64,000 nucleotides of DNA from Talaromyces rugulosus (taxonomy: Eukaryota > Ascomycota > Eurotiomycetes > Eurotiales > Trichocomaceae). Below the pieces are notes generated by a model. That model had not been told where the DNA came from and did not search any database. It saw only the letters and a program-made list of their open reading frames with translations. Shown piece by piece: positions 46,983 to 59,052 of this stretch. The number at the start of each line of letters is the position of its first letter. Position 1 is the first letter of the stretch. A program made the translations under genes and the position numbers. Where the stretch lies: contig NC_049561.1 of the NCBI RefSeq assembly GCF_013368755.1, positions 3,038,001-3,102,000 of the forward strand. Direction: 5' to 3'.

Positions 46983-49900
46983 AAATAATAAATTTATAAT
47001 CTAATATTATAAATTTATTTTTATTAATTTTTTAGACTTATAATAATATTAAATTAATAATTAATATCTTTTTAGTTTTTTTATAATATATAATTTCTTT
47101 CAATAGATTATTTATATATAATAAATATTATTTAATAAAATACTTTAAAAATTTAATATTAATTTAGTTTTTAATTAGTAAATTCTATATAGAGCTACAA
47201 ATATTAAAATTATTTATTAATAGATATTTATTTTTTATAAATAAATATTAATTTATATTTTTAATAGCTTAATATTATCTAGAAAAAATCTTTTATTATT
47301 AATATTTTATCTTAATTTATATATTATAATAATTAATTATTTTAATATATTAAGATATATATTTATTAATTATAAATATTTTTTATATATTTAAAGCCTA
47401 TATATAAAAATAATTTATTAAATTAATAAAGTTTTTTATTTTAATTATTTTTATAATATTTTTTTTAGATAATTATAAATATTTATTAATTTTTCTTTTT
47501 TTTTTTTAGTTAGTAAAATAAATAGTTTAAATATAAAAAGTTATAATTAATATAGAGCTTTTATAGATATATAATATTTATTTATTTTTTTATTCTTATT
47601 TTTAAAGTCTTTATAATAATAAAATAAATATAGCTATAGTTATATTAAATAATTAATATTAATAAAAACTATAACTTTAAGCATTAATATTAAATATAAA
47701 AATAAATATAATAAAGATAATAACTCTAAAATATTATTAATCTAAATAGCTATTATAAACTTAATTTAAATAAAGTTTTTATTAAAATATGAATACTTTC
47801 TAATTTAATTTCTTTTCTAGCTAGATTAAGTTTAGAACTACTATAATAAGTTATTAATATTATATATATCTTAATTTTATATTATTATTAATTTATTTTT
47901 ATTAAAATAACTATAAAGTTTATTTAATAATATATAAGTTAGTTATTAATAGATCTTTATAAATTAATAATAATAAGTTTATAGTACTTTCTTAATTTAA
48001 TAACATTAAAATAGTTTTAAATTTATTATAATTAATATTTATTACTTTAATAAAGTTCAGAAAATCTATCTATATTAAATTATAATTAAGCTATAAAATA
48101 ATATTAACTTTAAATTTTTAAAAGATAATATAGTTATTTTTATATTTAAATATAAGTCTATAGTAGGGTGATCGTTGGGAGTCCCGCCGGGTCCCCCGGG
48201 AGTCTTGGCGGGACCCACAGGACTCCTAAAAAGGCCTAGCAGGACTGTCTTAGGACTTATAACTTTTAAATAGAGTCTAGTAGAACTACTTTAAGATTTA
48301 AAACTTTTCTAATTAAGCTATAAAACTTTTAAATAGAACTTAATAAAACTATCTTAGAATTTAAAATTTTTTTATTTAAAATATAAAACTTCTAAGTAAA
48401 ATCTAGTAGAACTATTTTAAAATTTAGAATTATTTTAAATAAGAAATAGAAGAGTTATAAATAAAAAAGTCTTAAAAATTATTATATAAATTATTAAAAA
48501 GTATATAATAGCTTTAAATCTTAATATTTTTTATTAAAAATTATATATTTTATTCTATTATATATTCTTATATTATATTAAATTAAAAATCAAAAATTTT
48601 AAAAATTTTTATTTTTATAATAAATTTAAAAAGATTTAATTAAAATTTTAATATAGATTAATATAAAAATATATAATTTTTTTAAATTTTTTTAAATAAT
48701 AAAAAAATACTAAAAATCTTATTATTAAATTTTATTTTTAATATATAAATATAAAATTTTTATATTATAAAAAATACATATAAAAAAATATAATAATAAA
48801 TTTTTAATTAAAAATATTAAAAAATAAATTTATTATAAAGATTTTAAAATAAATAAATTTTATTTTAATTAAGTTTAGTTTAAAAAATAATTAATTAGTA
48901 ATTTTATATTATATAACATTTATACAATTTATTAATTTAATTAAGAAATTAATTTAAAATTAAAAGTAAAATAGTTTTATAAAATTTTTATTTTAATTTA
49001 TTTTAAATTAAAACTTCTATTTTATCTATTTTTTTAAATTAAGAATCTTATATTATTTATCTTTTTAATTAAAACTTTTATTAGGAATTTTTAAGTCTTA
49101 ATTTAAGAAATTTTATTTTATAGTTTTTTTATTTAATATTTTTACTAAGATTTCTAAGTCTTAATTTAGAGAATCCCGTTCTAAGGCCTTTCTATTTAGG
49201 AGTCCTACTGGGGGCCTTACTTTCCTAAATAAGACTAAATTCTTGAGACGGGACTCTCCCATCCCAGCGGTCACCCTAGTCTATAGTCTTTCTTATTATT
49301 TTTATAGATAGATTTTAAGCTTTTTAACGTGATTTATGTCTTAAAATTTTTTTTAAAAGTAATCTAGCACTTCTTAATAATTATTTATTATTTATAGATA
49401 TTAACTATAGCTATTTTTATTTATTAAAAAGATTTAGAATACTTTAAAGCAGTCTAGAGTAAAGAGCTTAGAATTATTATTATAGATAAGAATTTATATA
49501 ATTCTATAGGTTTAGTATTTTAAATTAAGCTAATAAATATTATTTTATAAAATTATTAAAATTATTATTAGCTTTAATAATTTTTCTTTTTTAATAAAAG
49601 CTTTAAGATTTAGTTTAAAATATTTAAAAATATTTATAAAGTTAATTAAATCTTTAAATATTTTTTAATAATATCTAGATATATTATAATATAATATTCT
49701 ATATTTTATATTAAAAAAATTATATAAGTCTTTATATTTTTAAATTTTATAAATATAATTTTATTTATATTTATAAAATATTCTAATAATACTTTTTTTA
49801 TATTTTTTTATATTTTATTAAATAAAGACTTAGAATTTATTATAAGTTTTTAAGATTATAATTTTATAATTTTTTTTAAGACCTTTTTAGGTTTTTTAGT

Positions 49901-50200
49901 TTAAAGAATATTTTTTAATATAGAGTAAAAGCTTTTAAAAATAATTTTTAAATTAAAAAAAAGATTTTTAGTTTAAAGAATTATTATAATAATTTTAAAA
50001 AATATAGATAGAGTTATTTTATCTAGACAATCTATAGAGATATTTAAAAAGATTATCTAATCTAGTTCCTGTCTTTTAAGATCTAGAAGGCTTTTATCCG
50101 ATTTAAGGCTTCTAAAGGGTATAGTAAATCTCTAGATATTATTAAAAAGTATTGAATTTCAAAAAGTTAGATTTTGATTTTCCTGGCGGGTTATATTTTT
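46983..50200 (-). mobile_element. RIP-mutated LINE copy 1 (5' half), antisense
   Basis: The 5' end near 50200 matches the start of the intact LINE (CCCGCCAGGAAAATC against CCCGCCGGGAAAATC), including the ORF1 start. The other end (47190-46983) translates on the minus strand as the C-terminal part of the endonuclease (LLYINNLLKE, YYKKTKKILIINL, LDYKFII for SLYVNNPLGE, RYKKTEGVSIIDL, SDHELIV). ORF1 between is heavily mutated and about 0.5 kb shorter. A hAT-like element is inserted at 48164-49278. It is cut at 46983 by the LTR of B1 and lies within LINE copy 2. Confidence 0.7.
48164..49278. mobile_element. hAT-like non-autonomous DNA element with 8-bp TSD
   Basis: The ends TAGGGTGATCG and CGGTCACCCTA are inverted repeats with hAT-type termini. 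GTCTATAG is duplicated exactly at 48156-48163 and 49279-49286, and 8-bp duplication is the hAT hallmark. Subterminal blocks (AGGACTCCTAAA..AAGGCCT) recur in inverted orientation near both ends, with ~64-bp tandem units beside them. At 1115 bp with an AT-rich core and no transposase motif, it is non-autonomous. The terminal ~75 bases on the left and ~70 on the right are GC-rich and little mutated. Confidence 0.8.
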
Positions 50201-52813
50201 AATACTTATAGTAAACTTTAAATCTAGTAAAACCTTAAACTATTAAATAGTCACTATAAAAATAAAAAATAAAAAATATTAAAATATTTTCTATTTATAT
50301 TTTAATTTTTTAGATTTAATCTTTATACTTTCTACTAATAGTTCTAAAAAATAGAATAATCTTAATTTTTTTAGTTAAACTTAATATTATTTATTAATAT
50401 TTATTTAAGAGTAGTCTTTATTACTATTTCTAGCTATGTATAGATTTCTAAGATTAAGTTTTCCTAGACTATAAAATTTATATTATTAGTATAAAATAAA
50501 AGTTTAATTTTTAATATTTATTATTCTATAGTCTAGAATATATTCTAGATATAAATAAAAAATAGGATTAAAAAGACTATTAAATCTTTAAAAAAATCTA
50601 AATTAATAAACTATTTATAAAATTTATAATTATTAATTATTAAATTAATCTTTTTATTTTTAAAAAAAAAATAAGATTTATTTTATAAAATTATTATTAA
50701 AGTCTATAGTTTCTATAGCTTTTCTAAGCTTATAAAGATTAATATAATTAAAAATCTCTATAATATTAATAAATATAATATCTATAAACAGTTTCTTAGT
50801 TTATTTTTTATATATTATTTATATAAAATAGATAATTATATTTATAATTTTATAACTATATCTATATTTTATTCATTTAGAATATAATATTCTTTAAATT
50901 TTATATTAATCTATTATAAAGTCTATAATTAGTTTTTTAATAATCTTATTTAGATAATTAAATAAAATTATTATTTTTTAGATTTTTATCTAGATACAAT
51001 TAAGCTTATCTAACTTTTAAAATAAAATATTTTTAATAATTTTTGAAGTTTTTAAATATATTTTAAATTAAAAATATTATCTAGTTATTTCTATAATTTA
51101 AAATAAATCAATTATTTAGAATAATTAATATATTTTAAAATTAAACTTATTAGTTTTTAAGATTTTCTTAATATTCTAGAAAGCTAAATAAGATCTAATA
51201 TATTTATTCTACTATTATAAATGTATAGATCTATCTTTTTAATAACTCTTTAAAAAAACTTTAAAAAACTATTAAGAAGACTATCTTTTTAATTAAAGTT
51301 TTTTCATTAATTATTATAATAATAAAAAAAATCTCTAGTTTTAGATTTTAAAAAATTAAGATAATATGATTACTTAGTAGTTTAATATATTATAAAATTA
51401 TCTAATATCTATTAAAATCTTTTAAAAAAAGCTTTTTTAGATTTTTTTTAGTAATATTATCTATAGAAGTTATTTTATTAAATAAATTTCTTAGATTATA
51501 TTTTTTTCAAAAAAGATTTTTAATAAAATTAGAATTTTTTTTAAATATGTTTTTTAATAAGAAAAATCTTTTAATATATCTTTTTATAGTTTTTATTTTT
51601 TAATAATAAATAGTTATTATTTTAAATTTAGTATCAATATAAATATAAACTTATTATTATTTATAGACTATAATCTATAAATTTTAAACTTATTATAGCT
51701 TTAATTTTTATTACTTTTTAAAGTATATATAAAGCTAGATTATTTTAATATATCTATTAAATATATTAGTTAAGATATTCTATATTTAATTAGCTTTTTT
51801 AATAAGATCTTTTTTAGTATATTAATCTTTCAAAAAAAATATATATATATAATTTTTAAAATCTAAGCTATTATAGCTAGCTTTAAAACTTTTTTATTTA
51901 TTTATAGAATTTTTATTTACTATCTAATAGTTTTTTTAGAGATTTTTTCTAAAAAAAATTCTCTTAGAGCTTTTTAATCTAAAATAATAAATTTATAGTC
52001 TAATATTATAAATTTATTTTTATTAATTTTTTAGACTTATAGTAATTTTAAAATTAATAATAATAATATTAAATTAAGAATTAATATCTTTTTAGTTTTT
52101 TTATAATATATAATTTCTTTTAATAGATTATTTATATATAGTAAATATTATTTAATAAAATATTTTAGAGATTTAATATTAATCTAGTTTTTAATTAATA
52201 GATTTTATATTTATTTATTTAATCAGACTTAACGTCCATACTGATCGCATGAGGAATATGACGGATGCTAACTCTAAAAAGATTAGATTTTTTCTAATTA
52301 GGTTATTACCTAATACATTTAAAATTAATATATTATAGAGATTCTTACTCTACTTAGAGACTATATTTTCTTTTTTTTAATATATATTTATATAGGTTAG
52401 AATAATTTAGAACTAATTTAGTAGAATTTATATAGAGACTTAAATATTTTTTTTATAGCTAATAATATTATAAAAACTAGTTTTAAAATAGTAATTAATA
52501 GATTATAAGGTTTATTATTCTTATTAATTATTTATCTATTATCTAATAAATTTATATATTAAGATTCACCTATTTAGATTAATTAATAAAAAAATCCTAT
52601 TAAAAGTACTTTTAATTTAGAGTTTAAAGTTAATTTTTAGTTATATAATAAGTTAGTCTCTAAATAGACTAGTGCTAAATGTAGAAAATAAAAGAAATAT
52701 TAGAGATAGGAATTGAATCTATATAACTGATTAATAGTATTGATACTAAACAGGAGGGGTCCCTTGACGCTTTCCACTACGCCAAAGCCCTGACATAGAT
52801 TTTATATAGAACT
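50201..52813 (-). mobile_element. RIP-mutated LINE copy 2 (endonuclease end to RT), antisense
   Basis: Minus-strand translation follows the intact LINE ORF2 from the endonuclease C-terminus (52197-51982) through RT: FIDIIFINIIEIFNYINLYK for FIDVMGAFDHVDPYK near 50850, INLIINNYK, FLILFFIYI and FYTNNI for SYADDI near 50500. It ends near HYKYR, where copy 1 begins. Length between these points agrees with the intact LINE (about 2.0 kb). The SINE is inserted at 52211-52794, and the A2 LTR cuts it at 52814. Confidence 0.75.
52211..52794 (-). mobile_element. Putative SINE: tRNA-like head, LINE-derived tail, 13-bp TSD
   Basis: On the minus strand it begins GTCAGGGCTTTGGCGTAGTGG, containing an A-box (TGGCGTAGTGG, 52784-52774). 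A B-box-like GATTCAATTCC follows at 52719-52709, spaced as in a tRNA with a long arm or intron. An AT-rich body follows, and the last ~60 bases match the 3' end of the LINE (CAGTATGGACGTTAAG, then TAAA repeats). ATAGATTTTATAT flanks it on both sides (52198-52210 and 52795-52807). LINE copy 1 at about 47170-47195 shows the empty site. It has no coding capacity; it would be transcribed by RNA polymerase III and retrotransposed by the Tad1-like LINE. Confidence 0.65.
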
Positions 52814-53269
52814 TGTCAGAAGATTCGATTAACTACAGCCAATCGATAGGCCTACGGATGCTACTTACCTAAGCAAGGCTATTATAGAACTTACATAGAT
52901 AGTTATAGATAGATTAAGGCTATAGAGTCATATAACTATTAAAGTAATTATAGTAATTAATATAATAAATATAATAAATATAATAAAGATATTATAACTA
53001 TCTAAGTAAAGACTTTAATAGCTATAATAAAGATTTTATTATATAAAGATACTTATTTATTAATATATATTTAGTTAATTATATTTTATTTTTATACTAA
53101 ATTAGATCTATACTTTATCTAATTTATTAATAAGTTATTTTTAAATATATTTTTATTTATAAGAGATATTTCTTTATTTAAACTATAGTTATTATAATCT
53201 TTATCTTATTTAATAGAATATTACTAATAAATATTTATTTTAGTAAAGAATAGTTAATATATTTTAATA
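52814..53269 (+). repeat. LTR of A2 (inverse orientation to A1 LTRs)
   Basis: Starts TGTCAGAAGATTCGATTAAC, the reverse complement of the A1 LTR right end, and ends ATATTTTAATA (mutated ATATTTTGACA). The first ~75 bases are little mutated; the rest is heavily RIP-affected. Confidence 0.75.
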
Positions 53270-55395
53270 ATAAAATATCTTAATAATTAAAATATTAAAA
53301 AAAGATATAGTTATTTCTTAAGAATATATTAATAATAATAAAAAATACTATTACTTTAAATAGAAATACTAAAATAACTTCTACTGAAATACCCAATAAT
53401 AGTTATAGAAAAGAATTAAGCAGCTTAAATAGTTAATTATCCAATAAATTATTATAAATAATAAAACTCTATAAATTAGAAACATTAAATTTTTTTTAAA
53501 AGAGCTTAGAATCTTTAATTAATTTTTTATATAACTAAAAATCTACTTTATAAATAATTTTATATATATTAAAGAAGAATTTAATAAAGTTTAATAGTCT
53601 CTAATTTCTTAACTAAAGATATTATAAAATAGTTTATTCTATATATAGAAAGCTAATTAAATAACAATATTAAATAAGCTTTATTAAAAATAATTTAATT
53701 ATTTATAAATACTCTAAAAATAAACTTAAGTAACTATATAGAACTATTAATAAAAAACTAATTATTATTTATAAAATATAAAATATTTAATAAGTTAGAT
53801 TAGTTAAAAAATATATATTAAAATATCTTTAGATATCTAATAATCTAAAATATAGTAATTAAGGATATTAAAACTAGTTTTATAGAGATCTTAAGAAAAG
53901 TATTAAAAATATAATTATAATAATATAGTCTTAACTAAAAATATTCTATAATATAATAAAAATAGTATTCTATATTAATTTATAATAATATAATAAATAA
54001 CTAAAAAAAAAAATTGTTATTAAAAAAAATATTAATTAAATACTTTTTAATTTAAACATTCTTAGTATAATAAAAATAGAGATATTAAAATATAACTTAA
54101 TATTATTATTACTAAAAAAAAAAGAAAAAAAAAAAAAAAAGTATACTATAGATATAAAAAAAAAATTATTTTAAAAAATAATATAGATAAAGCTTAAATA
54201 ATAAAAAAACTAAAACTTAATAAAAAAAATTATAATAATTATAAAAAATCTATAAATATCTAAAAATAGTATTATTAAAAATAAAAGATAATTAAAATAA
54301 ACTATTAAATAAAAAAAGATATTAAAAAATTATTAAAAAAGTGATTTATAAAAATTTTTATAAAAGAATAGTTTTATTTTAAATTATTAAAAAAACACTT
54401 ATAATAGAGTTTAAAAAAAAAACTAGCTTAGAAATAAAAATACAACTATAAAAAAAAAAATAGAAAAAAATTAGTAAATATAATTATTAAGTATTAAAAA
54501 TAATATACTAAAAAAAATCTATATAGATATAGTAATAACACATTTAAAACTATCTAAAATACTATAAATAGATATATAATAAATATCTAATATATAGAAA
54601 AAGCAATATAGAAATAGCAGAAGAATATAAATAATTATTATAATTAAAAGAAACAAGTCTATATAATAAAGCTTAAAAATATATTCAGAACTATATATAT
54701 AAATATTATCTAAACTATAGAAAAAATATCTATATTAGAATAGACTAGGTATTATATTTTAATCTAAACTATAAAAAATATTAAAAAATTAAAAATTAAT
54801 AGAAATAGATTCTAATAATATTAAAAATCTTATATATATTATATTTTAGATATCTACTAGATTATAATCAATACAACTATATAAAAACTGAAATTAGATA
54901 TCTATTCTATTATAATCTTACCAATATACAATATAAATCAATAGAATATTTAATATATAAAAAAATCTATATAAAAACAAAAGAATAATAGAAAACCTAT
55001 TTTAAAAATATTTAATAATATAAAAAATAATACTAATAATAATATTAGATTTCTATTACTATAGAATATTATAGAAACTTAATAATATTAAAAACAATAA
55101 TTAATAAATATAAAACTAGAATCTTAGTAGATTCAGAAATAACCAGAAATTATATTAACTAAAATTTTATAAAATAATATAATCTATTATTTAAGCAGAC
55201 TAATAAATAAATAAAGATTATTAAAGCTAATAAAAAAATTATTATTAAAAAATATTAATAAAAAATTAATAATATAATAATTAAATTAAATAACTACTAT
55301 ATAAAGATTATTTTCAATATTATATCTCTTAACTTAAAATATTATAATATAATTATTAAAATAGGTTAGTTAAAGTAATTTAATCTAATTATTAA
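53270..55395 (+). pseudogene. A2 gag-protease relic
   Basis: It aligns to A1 gag and protease (A1 minus strand 35327-32975) throughout. Capsid runs from about 53500 to 54100; protease is near 55130 (TRILVDSE). The alignment breaks inside the linker to RT. All Gln codons in conserved positions tend to be TAA/TAG. Confidence 0.65.
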
Positions 55396-55485
55396 CTACT
55401 AAATAGAATAAAAATATATCTAATATTCTATATCTTATTACTAGAATCAATAGTAAATTAGTACAAAAATTATAATAAAATAAAG

Positions 55486-58400
55486 AAAAAAGAATATAAA
55501 GTTAACTAGAGAATTTATTTAAACTAATATAAAAGATATGGAAGAGTTAAAGTAATTAAAAAAGAAAAAAAAAAGAAAATATAAAAAAAAACTTAAGAAA
55601 AAAGCTAAATAATAAAAAACTAATAAAGCTATTATAGCTATCTTTAAAAAGTTTTCTTTTAATCTTAATAATATAGATCTTTTTAATCTAATCTTTTTTA
55701 ACTAATTTATTAATAATATTCCTAAATTTTATCTAAGTAATTTAGATATCTAATTAATTCTTATAAATTATATTTTTTAGAATATTTTTTTTACTTAATA
55801 AGATATAATTTTTTTTTTTTCTATTTTTTATTATATTATCTAGTCAACTTTATATTCTTTTTCTTTTATTTTATTATAATTTTTATACTAACTTATTATT
55901 GGTTCTAGTAATAAAATATAGAATATTAAATATATCTTTATTTTATTTAGTAGTTAGAGTTTATAATTATTATTTATAAGTTTTTTCTTAATTATAAATA
56001 ATCTATATTTAATAATATCAAGTTTATTGCTAGGTTTTTTACTTAGAATATTAAATTTTTTATTCTTTATTATTTATTATAATAAATAAACTTTTTTTCT
56101 CTTTTTAAGAATAAATATATTCTTATACTTCTTATTATAATATATCTTTATTTTTAGTTCTATCTATTAGATATTTTTTAATATATTTTAGTATAATATT
56201 TATATATATTATTCTTTAATTATTATTTATTCTAATAATCTTTTTTTTAAAATATCTATCTATAATATTTATAAATATTATCTAAGATTAATATAATATA
56301 GTACTTATTTTATTATTATATTTTTTATATTATTTAGAATAAATTATGTAATTAATAATAATTCTATTTAATTTACTTAGTTTTAATCTAAATAGTATTT
56401 TAGATATTACTATACTATCTAAATTATTCTTTTAGACTAACTATTAATCTATTAATAATTAGTAGTTAATAATTTATATATTATTTTATATATCTTTGTA
56501 ATAGTCTGTTAATATTTTAATATAAATAATTTATCTTAGTCTAAAGTTATTTCTATTAATAACCTAGTCTAATTAAATACTATTCTAAATATTAATATTA
56601 TATATTACTCTATAGTTATATCTTTTAATATTAGACTAAGAATAATATATTTTATAAGTCAATCTATAATAATAATTATATCAGTATAGATGACTCTAGT
56701 AACTAAATTTTTAGATTATAATAATCTTTAAATAAAATTAACTATAATATTTTCTTATACTTATATTAATATATTTATAATATTTATTTTTCTATATAGC
56801 TTATATTATAATAATTTATTTTAATTATATTTATTATATCTACAGATATATTCAACCACTTTTTTAATAATATTAGAATAATAGTATACTTATTATATTT
56901 CTTTAAATATTTTTTTAGCTCTTTAGTGTCCTCTATTTAGCAGATCATAATTTTTTTTAATAATTTTATAACTATTCTTACTAGAATCATAACTTAGTTG
57001 TTCCATAATATAAATCCTTTATTCAGTGATAGAGTTCCAGTTTCTAATTCCTTCTAAATTCTATTATTATTTCTTGTCACTTCTCTAAATCTTTATTCAA
57101 ATTCTGATTTATTAACTATAATAGTTATAGCTAGAATTACTTTTTTATTATATCTGATCCTATCTAGATCTTTTTATAATATATTTATTTTTAGTTGTTT
57201 AATACTAATAGAATAATCAAGTTATCTATTAAGTTTCTTTAATATATTTAATCCTAAAATTAAACCATACTAAATATTCAGCCTATCTAGCTTATTGTCC
57301 TGAGAATTCTTTTATTATTATAAAGTAGATCAGGTTGTAATAATCACTTTTCATAATAACTTTATATCTTATTCCTTAGAGATAATGTTTTTAATATTTA
57401 AATACTTTAATAATTACTAATAGTTCCTAATTATAGATATTATAGTTTCATTCTATATTTTATAAACTGTCATAAATGGAATATAATAATGACTTATTTA
57501 TTATTTTCTTTAATCTATTTATATACAAGTCCTAGAGCAAATTCTAAAGTATCTGATCATATTATACTTTAGAGTTCTAAATTATATAGCTATAAGATTG
57601 GTGTTTCTTTAATAAGTTCCTTAATTTTGTCGAATACTTATTGTTGTTTATTTTTCTATTTAAATTATTCTTTTTTTCTTAATAGTTTAGTTATTAGTTT
57701 TGTAATATTAGTATATTATTCTAAGTATCTTTATATATAACCACTTGCTTCTAAAAATCTTTATATTCTAGTAATATCTATTAGTATAGACTAATTAATA
57801 ATTATATCAACTTTTTTTAGTAAAATCTATAGTCCTTCTATTAAATAAATTATTTCTAGATATTTAATAATAGTTATATCAAATTTATACTTTTTAATTT
57901 TTAATATGATTCCTATCTTTATTAGCTTATTTATAATATTTTGTATATAGCTATTATATAGTTTAGAGTCTTAAAAAAAAACTATAATATTATCAAAATA
58001 TATCGTTATAAATTTGTTTAGATAGTTTTTTAATAGATATATTATATATTATATAAATTATATAAATAAATTTTTTAATCCTATAAGTGCGACTATTTAT
58101 TTATATAATCTTTTATCTATAAAGATAACTGTTTTTAAAATATCTTTTTTTTTATTTATAGGTTATAGTAACTCTATTTAATATTAAATATTATTATAAT
58201 TTTTACTCCTTATAATAAATCTTTTTTTTTTATTTTTAATATAATACCTTATTTATATTATTAATTATCTGATTATTTAGTTATTAATAGTTATATACTA
58301 CTCTCTTTATTCTGTTTTTCTTAAGTATATAAAGATTTTATGTTAAATTTACTAAGCTAGATTCTTGTAAATATCTAGCTAGATAAAAAATATTAATAAA

Positions 58401-58708
58401 TTTATTTTTAGCTTTTTATTTATTTTTTGATTTTTATTTCTATTTAACTTATTTAAATTAAGTCTTAGGCTTTAGTTTAATTATTATTTTGTATTCTGAT
58501 AGATATATTAGAATTTAGTATTATTTTTTTATAAATAATTTAATATAGTTATAATATTTTTCTAGTAATTTCTTTATAATTTTTATAAATTCTTTTTTAT
58601 ATAATTTTTTTTTAATTTCAGCTTTATTCTATAATCTATTTTCTTATTGGTTTAAGTAATTATTTTAAGTGATTTATATATCTTAAATTCTTTTTTTTTA
58701 GTTAATAA
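55486..58708 (-). pseudogene. A2/A3 pol relic in inverted orientation
   Basis: Corresponds to A1 29722-32957. It carries part of the antisense ORF on the plus strand (55486-55800; REFIQTNIKDMEELKQL), then integrase, RNase H and RT on the minus strand. The RT region lies near 57880-58330. Strongly RIP-mutated with no open frames. Confidence 0.65.
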
Positions 58709-59052
58709 TGTAAAGTGGGTGGTGTCTGAAAGACTTATATATGAGGGAGTTGGAATCTACTGGGCTCTGAGGAGGTTCCTACTAGGAATTAAGACAGTAT
58801 ATAAAGTAAATAGAGATAGGTTATATTGATATAAAATAAACTGTTTAAGCCTCTTTATCTGGGAGAAAGGATTCTTAAGCTTATAAATCTAATCTAAATA
58901 AGATCTTACTTTCTAATAAGATTATATTCTATAAATATAAAAAGTAGATGCATCTTTTTTAATATATTATTTATAACATATCAACTTAATCCTTAAAAGA
59001 GATATAGATTTTTATAAACTAAATTAGATATTTTTAAGTTTAGTATTTTATA
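58709..59052 (-). repeat. 3' LTR of Gypsy element D2
   Basis: Plus-strand start TGTAAAGTGGGTGGTGTC is the complement of the D1 LTR end; it finishes AGTATTTTATA (mutated GCACTTCACA). Only its first ~150 bases escaped heavy mutation. Confidence 0.75.

Larger units (their letters stand above)
52814..58708. mobile_element. Rearranged Gypsy A-family copy A2 with inverted pol part
   Basis: LTR 52814-53269, gag-protease to about 55395 in plus orientation, and a short plus piece from the pol 3' region (55398-55485). Then 55486-58708 has the opposite orientation, equivalent to A1 29722-32957. The right side ends at a D-family LTR and no second A LTR is present. Either an inverted segment with deletions, or two truncated copies lying head to head. 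Confidence 0.65.

Noticed and set aside
52690..52794. Possible functional tRNA gene
   Set aside because: A-box and B-box are visible, but the acceptor and D stems do not pair and the unit is inside a TSD-flanked element with a LINE tail, so it is better explained as a SINE head.
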